A stretch of DNA of 64,000 nucleotides from JBBREP01 sp963716525 (GTDB taxonomy: Bacteria; Actinomycetota; Acidimicrobiia; IMCC26256; PALSA-610): positions 3,100,001 through 3,164,000 of the forward strand of contig OY970315.1 of assembly GCA_963716525.1 (NCBI GenBank), read 5' to 3'. The position numbers and the translations under genes were made by a program. How positions within the stretch are numbered: the first letter of the stretch is position 1; each line of letters opens with the position of its first letter. This document shows positions 8,694 through 20,099 of this stretch, one piece after another. The notes below the pieces were generated by a model. The model saw only the letters and a list, made by a program, of their open reading frames with translations. It was not told where the DNA came from and did not search any database.

Positions 8694-8990
8694 ACCCCCG
8701 CTCGCCTGCGGCTCGCGCCCCGAGGGGCGCGTTTCCACCCCCGCTCGCCTGCGGCTCGCGCCCCGAGGGGCGCGTTTCCACCCCCGCTCGCCTGCGGCTC
8801 GCGCCCGAGGGGCGCGTTTCCACCCCCGCTCGCCTGCGGCTCGCGCCCCGAGGGGCGCGTTTCCACCCCCGCTCGCCTGCGGCTCGCGCCCCGAGGGGCG
8901 CGTTTCCACCCCCGCTCGCCTGCGGCTCGCGCCCCGAGGGGCGCGTTCCACCCCCGCTCGCCTGCGGCTCGCGCCCCGAGGGGCGCCTGA
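8694..8990 (-). repeat. Tandem array of seven 42-43 bp palindromic repeat units
   Basis: Seven near-identical units start at successive GCTCGCCTGCGG positions 8700, 8743, 8786, 8828, 8871, 8914 and 8956 (steps 43, 43, 42, 43, 43, 42). Units differ only by single-base length changes in short C or T runs. Read on the minus strand each unit has a stem GCGCCCCTCGGGGCGC, then GAGCCGCAGGCGAGC, then GGGGGTGG. There are no spacers between units. The array lies between yggT and divIVA with the core on the opposite strand to both genes. The same core appears in ileS, dnaE, ruvC and between ruvA and ruvB. Confidence 0.95.
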
Positions 8991-8991
8991 A

Positions 8992-9011
8992 CGCTCGCTG
9001 CGCTCGCCGGC
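8992..9011 (-). repeat. 20-bp array-boundary sequence, copy 1
   Basis: Read on the minus strand this is GCCGGCGAGCGCAGCGAGCG. The identical 20 bases occur at 47179-47198, just before the ruvC array. In both places it flanks the same end of the array in the same relative orientation, so it seems to be part of the repeat structure rather than chance. The stretch from here to 9078 contains no gene that I can see, only GC-rich sequence with repeated GCTCG/GCTCC motifs. Confidence 0.7.
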
Positions 9012-9078
9012 GCGCGGCGCACCGATCTCGCTCCTGCGTCGCTCCTCGGCTGCTCCGCTCGCCTCGGCGCGTGATCAT

Positions 9079-9105
9079 CCCCCGCTCGCCTGCGGCGAGC
9101 GGGGG
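9079..9105. repeat. Perfect 12-bp inverted repeat built from two opposed repeat cores
   Basis: CCCCCGCTCGCC (9079-9090), loop TGC, GGCGAGCGGGGG (9094-9105). Each arm is the GGCGAGCGGGGG end of the 43-bp repeat family, joined head to head. The RNA hairpin would be very stable and could end transcription from the yggT side, although no T-run follows. The divIVA promoter starts about 40 bases downstream. Confidence 0.85.
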
Positions 9106-9143
9106 TGGAGTAGCGAGTCCACCACTTTGTGCAAGGTGGTCGG

Positions 9144-9149
9144 TACGAT
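9144..9149 (+). promoter_or_regulatory. -10 element for leaderless divIVA
   Basis: TACGAT lies six bases before the ATG at 9156, which would place the transcription start at or next to the start codon. No clear -35 is seen. This spacing recurs at many genes in the window. Confidence 0.55.
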
Positions 9150-9155
9150 GCACAC

Positions 9156-10184
9156 ATGGATGTAACTCCACACGAACTGCGTGATTGCCAGATCACTGAC
9201 GCGTTCCGCGGTTACAACCGCGACGAGGTCAACGAGCTGATGGAACGGGCGGCGGCCACCATCGAGACGCAGGCCGAGAAGATCCGCATCCTCACCGAGC
9301 GGGTCTCGTCGGTCACCACCGACGCGACGCGCACGCGCGACAACGAGGACATCATCCAACGCACGCTGATCCTCGCCCAGCGCGCGGCCGACGATGCGGT
9401 CGCCGACGCATCGCGCCAGGCCTCCGAGATCCTTTCGGACGCCGAGGCTCGCAGCCGCGCGATGGTCGATGCCGCGAACGACGAGGTGCGCCGCGTCCAC
9501 GACGTGGAGCGCACGCGTCTCGATGCCGAGATCCGCGACCTCACCGCGCGCCGCGACGGGATGCACGCCGACGTAGAGGCGCTCGAGGGCTGGGAGCGCG
9601 AGTACCGCGGTCGTGTGATCGGCCAGCTCGAAGCCGACCTGGCCACGGCGCGCGCCAAGAAGGCAATCACGCCGCCGGCGCCGCCGAGCCCGCGCAGCTC
9701 GGAGCGTGCTCCGGCTCCGGCACGGGCGGCCGCGCCCGCGCCCGCACCGGCAACGCCTGCGACCAAGGCCGCCGATCCCACGCCGGCCGGCGTGGGCGCG
9801 ACCGCGAGCGACATCGATCTCACCGGCGACCGCGCCAAGGCCGACGAGGATGCAGTGGTCGAAGCGGTGCCCGTCTCGGCGGGGATCGCGGTCGCGAAGC
9901 CGCTGCGGCCCGCGGCGCCCGAATCCGCTGCGCCCCTCACCGGGTCCGCGGCGCGCAGTGGGGCCCAGCAAGCCGCGGCACCGCCCGCGAAGGCTGCACC
10001 CCCCGCCGCGCCGGCCGGTCAGCCCGGCCAGCCAGGAAAGGACGCGCGGCTCGACGACGACGCCTTCTTCGCAACCCTGCGTGACGCGGTGCGTGACGAC
10101 GCGCCGCTCGGCCCGGCCGACGATCGCCTGTTCGAAACCGAACGCGACTCCAGCCTGCGCGACATCTTCAAGCGCAAGCGCTGA
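9156..10184 (+). CDS. DivIVA-domain protein (Wag31-like)
   Basis: The N-terminus MDVTPHELRD then AFRGYNRDEVNELM is the DivIVA membrane-curvature motif, followed by coiled coil to about residue 170. Then come a long Ala/Pro-rich disordered region (about 175-300) and a conserved-looking acidic/basic C-terminus (LDDDAFFATLRDAV, RDIFKRKR). At 342 residues it is longer than typical Wag31 because of the disordered part. In Actinobacteria such proteins mark poles and septa and recruit wall synthesis; position after sepF-yggT fits. Start: ATG 9156, chosen because DivIVA proteins begin just before the LTP/VTP motif and a -10 lies directly upstream; an in-frame GTG at 9129 would add nine residues of no family likeness. 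Confidence 0.88.
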   Translation: MDVTPHELRDCQITDAFRGYNRDEVNELMERAAATIETQAEKIRILTERVSSVTTDATRTRDNEDIIQRTLILAQRAADDAVADASRQASEILSDAEARSRAMVDAANDEVRRVHDVERTRLDAEIRDLTARRDGMHADVEALEGWEREYRGRVIGQLEADLATARAKKAITPPAPPSPRSSERAPAPARAAAPAPAPATPATKAADPTPAGVGATASDIDLTGDRAKADEDAVVEAVPVSAGIAVAKPLRPAAPESAAPLTGSAARSGAQQAAAPPAKAAPPAAPAGQPGQPGKDARLDDDAFFATLRDAVRDDAPLGPADDRLFETERDSSLRDIFKRKR

Positions 10185-13360
<3,176 letters not shown>

Positions 13361-13367
13361 CGAAAGC

Positions 13368-13390
13368 ACGCTACCGGGGAGCGGTAGCGT
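13368..13390. promoter_or_regulatory. Symmetric divergent promoter between ileS and the transpeptidase gene
   Basis: A perfect 9-bp inverted repeat, ACGCTACCG - GGGAG - CGGTAGCGT. The right arm contains TAGCGT (13385-13390) eight bases before the GTG at 13399; the left arm gives TAGCGT on the minus strand (13373-13368) seven bases before the ileS ATG at 13360. Both would be -10 elements for leaderless transcripts going opposite ways, and RNA polymerase bound at one should block the other. Confidence 0.6.
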
Positions 13391-13398
13391 CACTGCTC

Positions 13399-15015
13399 GT
13401 GTTGCGACGGGGTCTCGCGCTGATCACGAGCGCGGCCGCGCTCGCACTTCCCGCGACGGCCACCGGCGCCGGCGCGGCGACGGGCGCGGCGACGGGCGCG
13501 GCGACGGGCGCGGCGACGGGCGCGGCGACGGGCGCGTCGACCGTTGCGTCACCGGGTGTCACCGCGAACGACGGCGTCGTGTACGCCTACGGCGCGGCGC
13601 GCTTCGGCGGTTCGCCGGGTAGCGCGCCGCCGGGTCCGCTCGTGGGCATCACCGGCAAGCGCGACGGCTCCGGCTACTGGGTGCTGCGCGCCGACGGTGG
13701 CGTCTACCACTACGGCAGCGCGAGCTGGTACGGCGCGCCCGACACGCGGCCCGGCGGCATCCCGAGCCCGGCCACCGCGATCGCGTCGCACCCTGACGGC
13801 CACGGCTACTGGGTCGTCACCCACGCCGGCAACGTCTACGCGTACGGCAGCGCGCACGGCTTCGGCCAGCCCGGTGCGAACGGCGGCATCATGGGCATCG
13901 CGTCCACGCCCACCGGCAAGGGCTACTGGCTCGTGGCCGCCGACGGCGGCGTGTTCACCTTCGGCGACGCCGGCTTCCACGGCTCGGCGTACGGCCACCC
14001 CTACCACGGTGGCATCAGCGCCATCGCGGCCACGCCGAGCGGGCGCGGCTACTGGCTCGTGGCCGCCGACGGCACTGTCTATGGCTTCGGCGACGCGACC
14101 GTGCCCGGCAGCGCGTGGGGCGCGGCCCGCCACCCGATCGTCGGCATCGCGCCCACCGTCACCGGCGCGGGCTACTGGCTCGTGGACTCGGCCGGTGGCC
14201 TCTACCGGTTCGGTGACGCCGCGATCGCCGCCGTGGGGCCGCCACCCGACCCGAACGTCAACGCGCCCGGGCACACGATCCCGCGGCCCCCGTCGGCCGA
14301 TGCCGGCACCGTCGTGCACTCACCGTCCATCGCGATCGACCGTCACGTCACCGGCATCGCCGCCGCCGCGGGGCTGCACAGCATCTGGGTGCTCTCCGAC
14401 CAGTACGCCGGCGACGTCGTCCTGCTGTCGCGCGGGGCGTCCGGCTCGGCCGTCACCGGCATCCAGCGAATGCTCGTGGCGCGCGGTTTCTGGATGCCGC
14501 TCAGCGGCGTGTTCGACAACGAGACGCAACAGGCGATGTGGGCGTTCCAGAAGTACTGGGGCTTCGCACGCACCGGAACCCTCACGGCCGCGAACTACCG
14601 CTCGCTGAAGGCGTCGCCGCACGTGCAGGCCCGCAGCACCTCGGGCACGCTCGTCGAGATCGACAAGGCGCGCCAGGTGCTCTTCCTCGTGCAAGGCGGC
14701 CACACCGTGTGGGCGTACAACACGTCGACCGGGAGCGATCAGCCGTTCACCGAGGGCGGCACCACCCGGATCGCGCACACGCCGGACGGTGTGTTCCACA
14801 TCATCCGCCAGGTCGACGGTCTCGACGTCGGCCCGCTCGGTGCGCTGTGGCGCCCGAAGTACTTCACGGTCGACGGGGTGGCGGTCCACGGCAACCCGTC
14901 GGTGCCGCCCTATCCGGCGTCGCACGGCTGCGCGCGGGTGTCGAACGCCGCGATCGACTACCTGTGGGCCGGCAACGCCCTCCCGATCGGCCTCGAAGTG
15001 TGGGTGTACGGGTAG
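13399..15015 (+). CDS. Secreted L,D-transpeptidase with beta-propeller-like repeats and peptidoglycan-binding domain
   Basis: Order of parts in 538 residues: signal peptide (about 1-28), a low-complexity G-A-A-T repeat from a 12-bp tandem sequence (about 13474-13536), five or six repeats of about 45 residues with G-Y-W-L/V-V-x-A/D-G-G-V and Y-x-Y/F-G-D/S-A, then a PG_binding_1 domain (SAVTGIQRMLVARGF), and a C-terminal YkuD domain with H-G-N-P and SHGCARVSN (catalytic Cys near residue 515). YkuD enzymes make 3-3 peptidoglycan crosslinks or anchor proteins. The repeated units resemble surface proteins common in Acidimicrobiia. Start: GTG 13399, leaderless after TAGCGT. It is divergent from ileS. 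Confidence 0.87.
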   Translation: MLRRGLALITSAAALALPATATGAGAATGAATGAATGAATGAATGASTVASPGVTANDGVVYAYGAARFGGSPGSAPPGPLVGITGKRDGSGYWVLRADGGVYHYGSASWYGAPDTRPGGIPSPATAIASHPDGHGYWVVTHAGNVYAYGSAHGFGQPGANGGIMGIASTPTGKGYWLVAADGGVFTFGDAGFHGSAYGHPYHGGISAIAATPSGRGYWLVAADGTVYGFGDATVPGSAWGAARHPIVGIAPTVTGAGYWLVDSAGGLYRFGDAAIAAVGPPPDPNVNAPGHTIPRPPSADAGTVVHSPSIAIDRHVTGIAAAAGLHSIWVLSDQYAGDVVLLSRGASGSAVTGIQRMLVARGFWMPLSGVFDNETQQAMWAFQKYWGFARTGTLTAANYRSLKASPHVQARSTSGTLVEIDKARQVLFLVQGGHTVWAYNTSTGSDQPFTEGGTTRIAHTPDGVFHIIRQVDGLDVGPLGALWRPKYFTVDGVAVHGNPSVPPYPASHGCARVSNAAIDYLWAGNALPIGLEVWVYG

Positions 15016-15032
15016 GAGCGGGCTCCGGGCGG

Positions 15033-15076
15033 GAACATCCGGCCCGGTCGGTGCGTTGAGCCGCCGAACATCCGGC
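15033..15076. repeat. Direct repeat GAACATCCGGC, two copies
   Basis: GAACATCCGGC occurs at 15033-15043 and 15066-15076 (33 bases apart), between the transpeptidase stop and the next promoter. It may be a regulator site for the downstream gene; no family can be assigned. Confidence 0.35.
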
Positions 15077-15116
15077 TGAGGCCGTGGAGAAGCGCGGCGG
15101 GCCTTGCGCCCCCATG

Positions 15117-15122
15117 TACACT
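15117..15122 (+). promoter_or_regulatory. -10 element of the DksA/TraR-like gene
   Basis: TACACT about 46 bases before the ATG at 15169. A GGGGAG ribosome binding site lies in the leader, so this gene seems to have a normal 5' untranslated region. Confidence 0.4.
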
Positions 15123-15168
15123 CCCGCCCTCCATTCGCCGGGCCGTCGTAGGAACGTCGGGGAGTCGC

Positions 15169-16161
15169 ATGCCCACGAAGAGCACCAGCAAGGTGGCGGC
15201 CGCGCGCTCGAGCGGTGCGACCGCGGCGCGCGGCGCCTCCAAGGCGACCCCGGCTGGGCGAGGCGGGAAGGCCACGACCAAAGCGACGGTGGGGGGGCGG
15301 GCGAACGCCAAGACGGCTGGCAAGGTCGTGGCGAAGACCGCCGGGAAGGCCGTGGCGAAGCCGACTGCTCGCGGGCCGGCGTCGAAGTCGGCTCCGAAGT
15401 CGGGGGTCGCGAAGGCCAAGGCCTTGGGTACGGCCAAGAAGGTGACGAAGCCGGCCGCCAAGAAGCCCGCGTCCAAGGCGACCGCGAAGGCCCCGGCCAA
15501 GGCGACGGGAAAGGCCCCGGCCAAGGCGACGGCGAAGGCCCCGGCCAAGGTGGCGGGAAAGGGCACGGCCAAGGTGGCGGGAAAGGGCACGGCGAAGGCC
15601 CCGGCCAAGGCGACGGGAAAGGCCCCGGCCAAGGCGACGGGAAAGGCCCCGGCCAAGACGGCGGCGAAGCAGCCTGCCAAGGCGCCGGCGAAGGCGACCG
15701 TCGCCAAGAAGCCGCCGGTCCAGACGCGATCCGCGCCGGTGCGCTTCCTCGAGTCGCCCACGGGTTCGCAGGGCCGCCACGGCACCTCGCTCGCCGAGAG
15801 CACGGTCGACAAGCTGCGGGCTCAGCTCCTCGCCGAGCGCGACGAGCACCTCAGCCAGGCCGAGGCGCTCGCGGCGGAGGCCGAGGAGATCGCCAGCGAG
15901 CGTGAGCCGGGCGACACGCAGTTCGACGAGGAGAGCGGCGAGGGCGACACCCTGACGATCGAGCGTGAGCGCGACCTCGCGCTGTCGGCAACGGCGCGCC
16001 AGACCGTGGAGGACATCGAGAAGGCGCTCGCGCGGATGGCCCAGGATCGCTACGGCTACTGCGAGATGTGCGGCGATCGCATCCCGATCGCGCGGCTCGA
16101 GGCCATCCCGTGGGCCGATCTCTGCGTACGCTGCAAGTCACGTGGTGAGCGCCGGCGCTGA
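15169..16161 (+). CDS. DksA/TraR-type zinc-finger protein with histone H1-like N-terminal tail
   Basis: Residues 1 to about 185 are almost only Lys, Ala, Pro, Thr and Gly with repeated A-K-A-P-A-K-A-T-G-K motifs, like histone H1 or HupB tails that bind DNA. Residues about 195-330 form an acidic coiled coil followed by a zinc finger, C-x2-C-x17-C-x2-C (CEMCGDRIPIARLEAI...LCVRCK), as in the DksA/TraR family that acts on RNA polymerase. The usual DksA coiled-coil tip D-x-x-D-A is not evident. Similar long RNA-polymerase-associated proteins exist in Actinobacteria. I infer a nucleoid- or transcription-linked role. Start: ATG 15169 with GGGGAG. The next gene, lspA, follows within 30 bases. Confidence 0.8.
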   Translation: MPTKSTSKVAAARSSGATAARGASKATPAGRGGKATTKATVGGRANAKTAGKVVAKTAGKAVAKPTARGPASKSAPKSGVAKAKALGTAKKVTKPAAKKPASKATAKAPAKATGKAPAKATAKAPAKVAGKGTAKVAGKGTAKAPAKATGKAPAKATGKAPAKTAAKQPAKAPAKATVAKKPPVQTRSAPVRFLESPTGSQGRHGTSLAESTVDKLRAQLLAERDEHLSQAEALAAEAEEIASEREPGDTQFDEESGEGDTLTIERERDLALSATARQTVEDIEKALARMAQDRYGYCEMCGDRIPIARLEAIPWADLCVRCKSRGERRR

Positions 16162-16189
16162 TGCAGTGAACCCGCGGCGGGTATTCGCG

Positions 16190-16669
16190 ATGCCCGGCAC
16201 GCGCACCCGTCGAGTCGTCGCTGCGATCATCCTGCTCGTCGGGCTCGACCAGCTCACCAAGGCGTGGGCCGCGGCCACGCTCGCGAGCGGGCCCAAGTAC
16301 GTGATCGGTCACTCGATCGGCTTCGAGCTCACACGCAACTCCGGCAGCGCGTTCAGCCGCTTCCAGGGTTACACGCCGATCCTCGCGGTCGCGGCCATCC
16401 TCGTGACGGTCGTCCTCGTGCGCACGATGCACAGGGTGCACGACGCGTGGGCCGTCGTCGGGCTCATGCTCGTGCTGTGCGGTGCAGTCGGCAACTTGTG
16501 CGACCGCATCTTCCGGTCGCCCGGGTTCCTGCGCGGCGAGGTCGTCGACTTCGTGAAGCTGGGGCCGTGGCCGCTGTTCAACGTGGCCGACAGCTGCCTC
16601 ACGATCGGTGCCATCGTGCTCGCGGTGCGGATGCTGCGCGCGCCCGCGGGCAGCGCCGATGACGCCTGA
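16190..16669 (+). CDS. lspA: Lipoprotein signal peptidase (signal peptidase II)
   Basis: The product is a 159-residue aspartic protease with four membrane segments that removes signal peptides from prolipoproteins. Visible motifs: L-D-Q-L-T-K-A-W near residue 18, T-R-N-S-G-S-A-F-S near 47, G-N-L-C-D-R near 104 and F-N-V-A-D-S near 130; the two Asp of the last motifs are the catalytic pair. Start: ATG 16190 places the first membrane segment right at the N-terminus; GTG 16166 would add eight residues and is possible. The gene overlaps rluD by 11 bases, the usual actinobacterial lspA-rluD pair. A likely client, the lipoprotein at 38584, is encoded in this window. Confidence 0.92.
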   Translation: MPGTRTRRVVAAIILLVGLDQLTKAWAAATLASGPKYVIGHSIGFELTRNSGSAFSRFQGYTPILAVAAILVTVVLVRTMHRVHDAWAVVGLMLVLCGAVGNLCDRIFRSPGFLRGEVVDFVKLGPWPLFNVADSCLTIGAIVLAVRMLRAPAGSADDA

Positions 16670-17602
16670 CGTGGCTGACGCACGCAATCACTTCGTCGTT
16701 CCGGCCGCGCTCGCCGGCGAGCGCGTTGATCGGGCCGTCGCGCTGCACACCGGTTGGAGCCGGTCCGACGTGCAGGTGCTCGTCGACCGTGAGCTCGTCA
16801 CCGTGGGTGGGCGCTCGGTAGCGAAGAGCCGCCGGCTCGAGGCCGGCGAGGAGGTGGCCATCCTCGGCGCACCGGAGGCGCCGGGCGAGCTGCGCGCCGA
16901 ACCGGTCGAGCTGGAGATCGTGTACGAGGACGCCGATGTCGTCGTGGTCGCCAAGCCCGCCGGCCTCGTCGTGCACCCCGGTGCCGGTCACGAGCACGGC
17001 ACGCTCGTGCAAGGACTCCTCGCGCGCCATCCGGAGATCGCCGGCGTCGGCGCGCCCGCCCGGCCCGGCATCGTGCACCGTCTCGACCGTGACACCAGCG
17101 GCCTGCTCGTGTGCGCGCGCGTACTGCGCTCGCGTACGACTCGCTCGTGGCGCAGCTTTCGAACCGCACGGTGGACCGGCGCTACGACACGCTCTGTTGG
17201 GGCGTGCCCGAACCGCGGGCCGGCGTGGTCGACGCTCCGATCGGTCGTTCGCAGACCCGTCGCACGCGCATGGCCGTGACCATCGACGGGCGCGAGGCAC
17301 GCACGCGCTACGAGGTGCGCGACCGTTGGTCGCGCATCGAGGTCGCGCGCCTCGCCTGCACGCTCGAGACCGGACGCACCCACCAGATCCGCGTGCACCT
17401 CGCCGCGATCCGCCACCCGGTCGTGGGCGACGCCACCTACGGCGGCTTCCGCCAGTCGCTGCCGCTCGACCGCCCGTTCCTGCACGCCGAGCAGCTCGCG
17501 TTCACCCATCCGGTGAGCGGCGAGCGGTTGCGGTTCGAGATGGCCCTGCCGGACGATCTGGCCGAGGTGCTCGACCGGCTCGGCCCGCCCGACGCGGCCT
17601 GA
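16659..17602 (+). CDS. rluD: RluA-family 23S rRNA pseudouridine synthase (frameshifted)
   Basis: An N-terminal S4 RNA-binding domain (ERVDRAVALHTGWSRSDVQVLVDRELV) leads to a RluD catalytic core with V-A-K-P-A-G-L-V-V-H-P-G-A-G-H near residue 93 and H-R-L-D-R-D-T-S-G-L-L, whose Asp is the nucleophile. At about nt 17118, in GTGCGCGCGCGT, the frame changes: V-C-A-R continues as TALAYDSLVAQLSNRTV in the other frame, then GRTHQIRVHLAAI and HPVVGDATYGG. Removing two bases gives a continuous protein of about 314 residues, normal for the family. Start: ATG 16659 inside the end of lspA. The exact rRNA position modified cannot be told from sequence. Confidence 0.87.
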
Positions 17603-17624
17603 GGTGCGACGTACAGCACCCGGA

Positions 17625-17660
17625 CGCGGCCCGGGATCGTCTCGCCCGGTCCCGGGCGCG
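17625..17660 (+). terminator. GC-rich hairpin after rluD
   Basis: CGCGGCCCGGGA (17625-17636) pairs with TCCCGGGCGCG (17650-17660), one bulged base, 13-base loop. No T-run follows, so it is only a possible terminator between rluD and the secreted hydrolase gene. Confidence 0.4.
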
Positions 17661-17758
17661 AATATTGCCCGAAGGACGCATGTGCGCTAGCAACGGGGCA
17701 AACCGGACGGCGGTCGGCGCACCGAAGGCGTGGCGTCCCGCCTTGGAGGCACGGCGCG

Positions 17759-20049
17759 ATGAGCAGGCGAACGACAGTACGGAGTGGTCTGGCCGCGGCG
17801 GCGCTCGCGGCCGCCCTGGCTGCCGGCTCGCTGCCGGCGGTCCGGGCGTCCGCCGCGGCGCCCGCGTTCCACGCCGCTGGGAGCGCGCGGCAGGTGTACG
17901 TCACCGGCCTCGCGCCGTCGACCCGGATGGCACTCGTGAACCGCGCCGGTCGGACGATCGCCACCCAGCACGCCGACTCGCTCGGCGGGCTGCTGTTCCG
18001 CGACGTCGCGCCGGGCGCGGGCTACCGCGTCCGACGGGTGTCGGACGGTGCGCGGTCGGGCCCCATCACGGTGCATTCGAACCAGGCGGCGCCGTGGGAT
18101 CCGGGCATCTACGCGCAGTCGATCCCGGACAACGGTTACACCTACCTGACCACCCGCGACGGGACTGAGCTCGCGGTCGATGTGCGCCCGCCGATCAGCC
18201 CGTTCGGGGGTTCCCTCACCGCGCCGTACCCGACGCTGATCGAATACGCCGGGTACGGGTACGCCGATCCGTCCGGACCCGACAGCGGCATCGCGATCCT
18301 CGCGAACCTGATGGGCTTCGCGGTCGTCGACGTGAACATGCGCGGCACCGGATGCTCCGGGGGTGCCTTCGACTACTTCGAGGCGCTGCAGAACCTCGAC
18401 GGCTACGACGTCGTCGAGACCATCGCGCACCAGCCGTGGGTTCGCGGGCACAAGGTGGGCATGATGGGCATCTCCTACGGTGCGATCAGCCAGCTGTTCA
18501 CCGCCCAGCTGCGGCCGCCGCATCTCGCCGCGATCGCACCGCTGTCCACCATCGACGCCACCGCGACGACGCTCTATCCCGGCGGGGTCCTGAACACCGG
18601 GTTCGCGGTCGCGTGGGCCCAGGAGCGCCAGCACGACGCCGAGCCTGCGGGCCCGAACACGGGCCAGCCCTGGGCGTACCAGCGCATCCAGCAGGGCGAC
18701 ACCACCTGCGCCGCGAACCAGGCGCTGCACGGTGAAGCAACCGACCTGCTCGCGAAGATCACCGCGAACTCGCACTACGACCCCGCGATTGCCGATCCGC
18801 TCGATCCCGTGACGTTCGTGCACAACATCGACGTGCCCGTGTTCATGGCGTGCCAGTGGGAGGACGAGCAGACCGGCGGGCACTGCCCCGAGCTCGTGCG
18901 CCACTTCACCGGCACCAACCGGAAGTGGTTCACGTTCACGAACGGCACGCACATCGACGCGCTCGATCCCGACACCTACAACCGTTGGTACGACTTCCTC
19001 GAGCTGTTCGTCGCGCGCCAGGCGCCCATCGACAACGCCGCGCTCACGCGGCTGGCCGCGCCGATCATCTACCAGCAGGCGATGGGTCTGCCCGCGACCG
19101 ATCTGACGACACTGCCCGACGATCCGATCCAGACGATTCCCACGTTCGACGCCGCGCTTGGCGCGTTCGAGAAGCTCCCGCGCGTGCACGTGCTGTTCGA
19201 CAACGGGTCGGGCCCGTCGCCCGCGACGACCACGACACCCGGTGATCCCTACGCCGCCTACGCGCACGACTTCGCGTCGCTCCCGGTTCCCGGCACGTCG
19301 GCGCGCACCTGGTACCTGGGGCCGGGTGGAGCGCTCCGGGCCGCGTGGCCGGGCCGTTCCGGGGTCAGGTCGTTCCAAGCGAACGCGCAGGCCGTCCCCC
19401 TCACCGACTACAGCGGTGGCACGGGGAGCGGTGGCCTGTGGGGCAACGCGTCGCAATGGCAGTGGAACTGGCAGCAGGCTCCGCGGGGCACCGCAGTCTC
19501 GTACCTCTCGGGTCCGCTCGCCGCGAACACGACCGTGGTCGGTAGTGGGGCAGCCGACCTCTGGGTGCGGTCGTCGACGCCCGACGTCGACCTGCAGCTC
19601 ACGATCAGCGAGGTGCGCCCTGACGGCATCGAGACGTTCGTGCAGAACGGCTGGATCCCGCGAGCGAGCGCAAGCTGTCGACCAACTCGAACAACATGTT
19701 CAAGCGGCCGAGCACTGCACTCGAACCGGTCCCCACCTTCACCGCGGCCGACGCCGCGCCGATGCCGGCCGGACGCTTCGTCAAGGTCGTCGTGCCCCTC
19801 TATTACGAGGGCCACGCGTACCGCGCGGGTTCACGAATCCGGGTGACCATCTCGGCACCGAACGGCACGCAGCCCGTGTGGTCGTTCGGTCAGACGCTTC
19901 CGAGCAGCACTGCAACCGTGTCGATCGGGTTCTCGAAGTCGATGCCTTCGAAACTGGTGCTCCCGGTCGTCCCACGCCAGAGCATCCCCACTGCGCTCCC
20001 GCCGTGCCCGAGCCTCCGCAACGAACCGTGCCGGGCCTACCAGCCCTGA
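17759..20049 (+). CDS. Secreted CocE/NonD-type alpha/beta hydrolase (peptidase S15 family, frameshifted)
   Basis: A signal peptide (about residues 1-32) is followed by a short beta domain and an X-Pro dipeptidyl-peptidase/CocE-like hydrolase core: TTRDGTELAVDVRPP, G-Y-A-D-P, V-D-V-N-M-R-G-T-G-C-S-G-G, then the nucleophile elbow G-I-S-Y-G near residue 242; an acidic D near C-Q-W-E-D-E and a His in NGTHIDAL are candidate triad partners. The C-terminal jelly-roll domain (about nt 19550-20049) is broken by a missing base near 19664, after NGWIP; the other frame continues ASERKLSTNSNNMFKRP and ends at 20049. Family members cleave esters, acyl groups or dipeptides; the substrate is unknown. Start: ATG 17759 with GGAGG about ten bases upstream. 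Confidence 0.83.
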
Positions 20050-20099
20050 TCCGTTGGCCTTCCCGCCCGGGCGCAGTGCCCGGCGGGGGCACGGATCAG
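20046..20099. terminator. Bidirectional terminator hairpin between convergent genes
   Basis: CTGATCCGT (20046-20054) pairs perfectly with ACGGATCAG (20091-20099), enclosing a second stem, CCCGCCCGGGC / GCCCGGCGGG. The structure includes the stop codons of both convergent genes (hydrolase, plus; Rrf2 regulator, minus), so it can serve both directions. Confidence 0.7.

Noticed and set aside
8694..8990. Possible CRISPR array
   Set aside because: Units follow each other directly with no unique spacers and no cas genes are nearby. The same holds for the arrays at 47203 and 48022.
13361..13393. T-box or leader regulation of ileS
   Set aside because: The -10 element is only seven bases from the ATG, leaving no room for a leader RNA.
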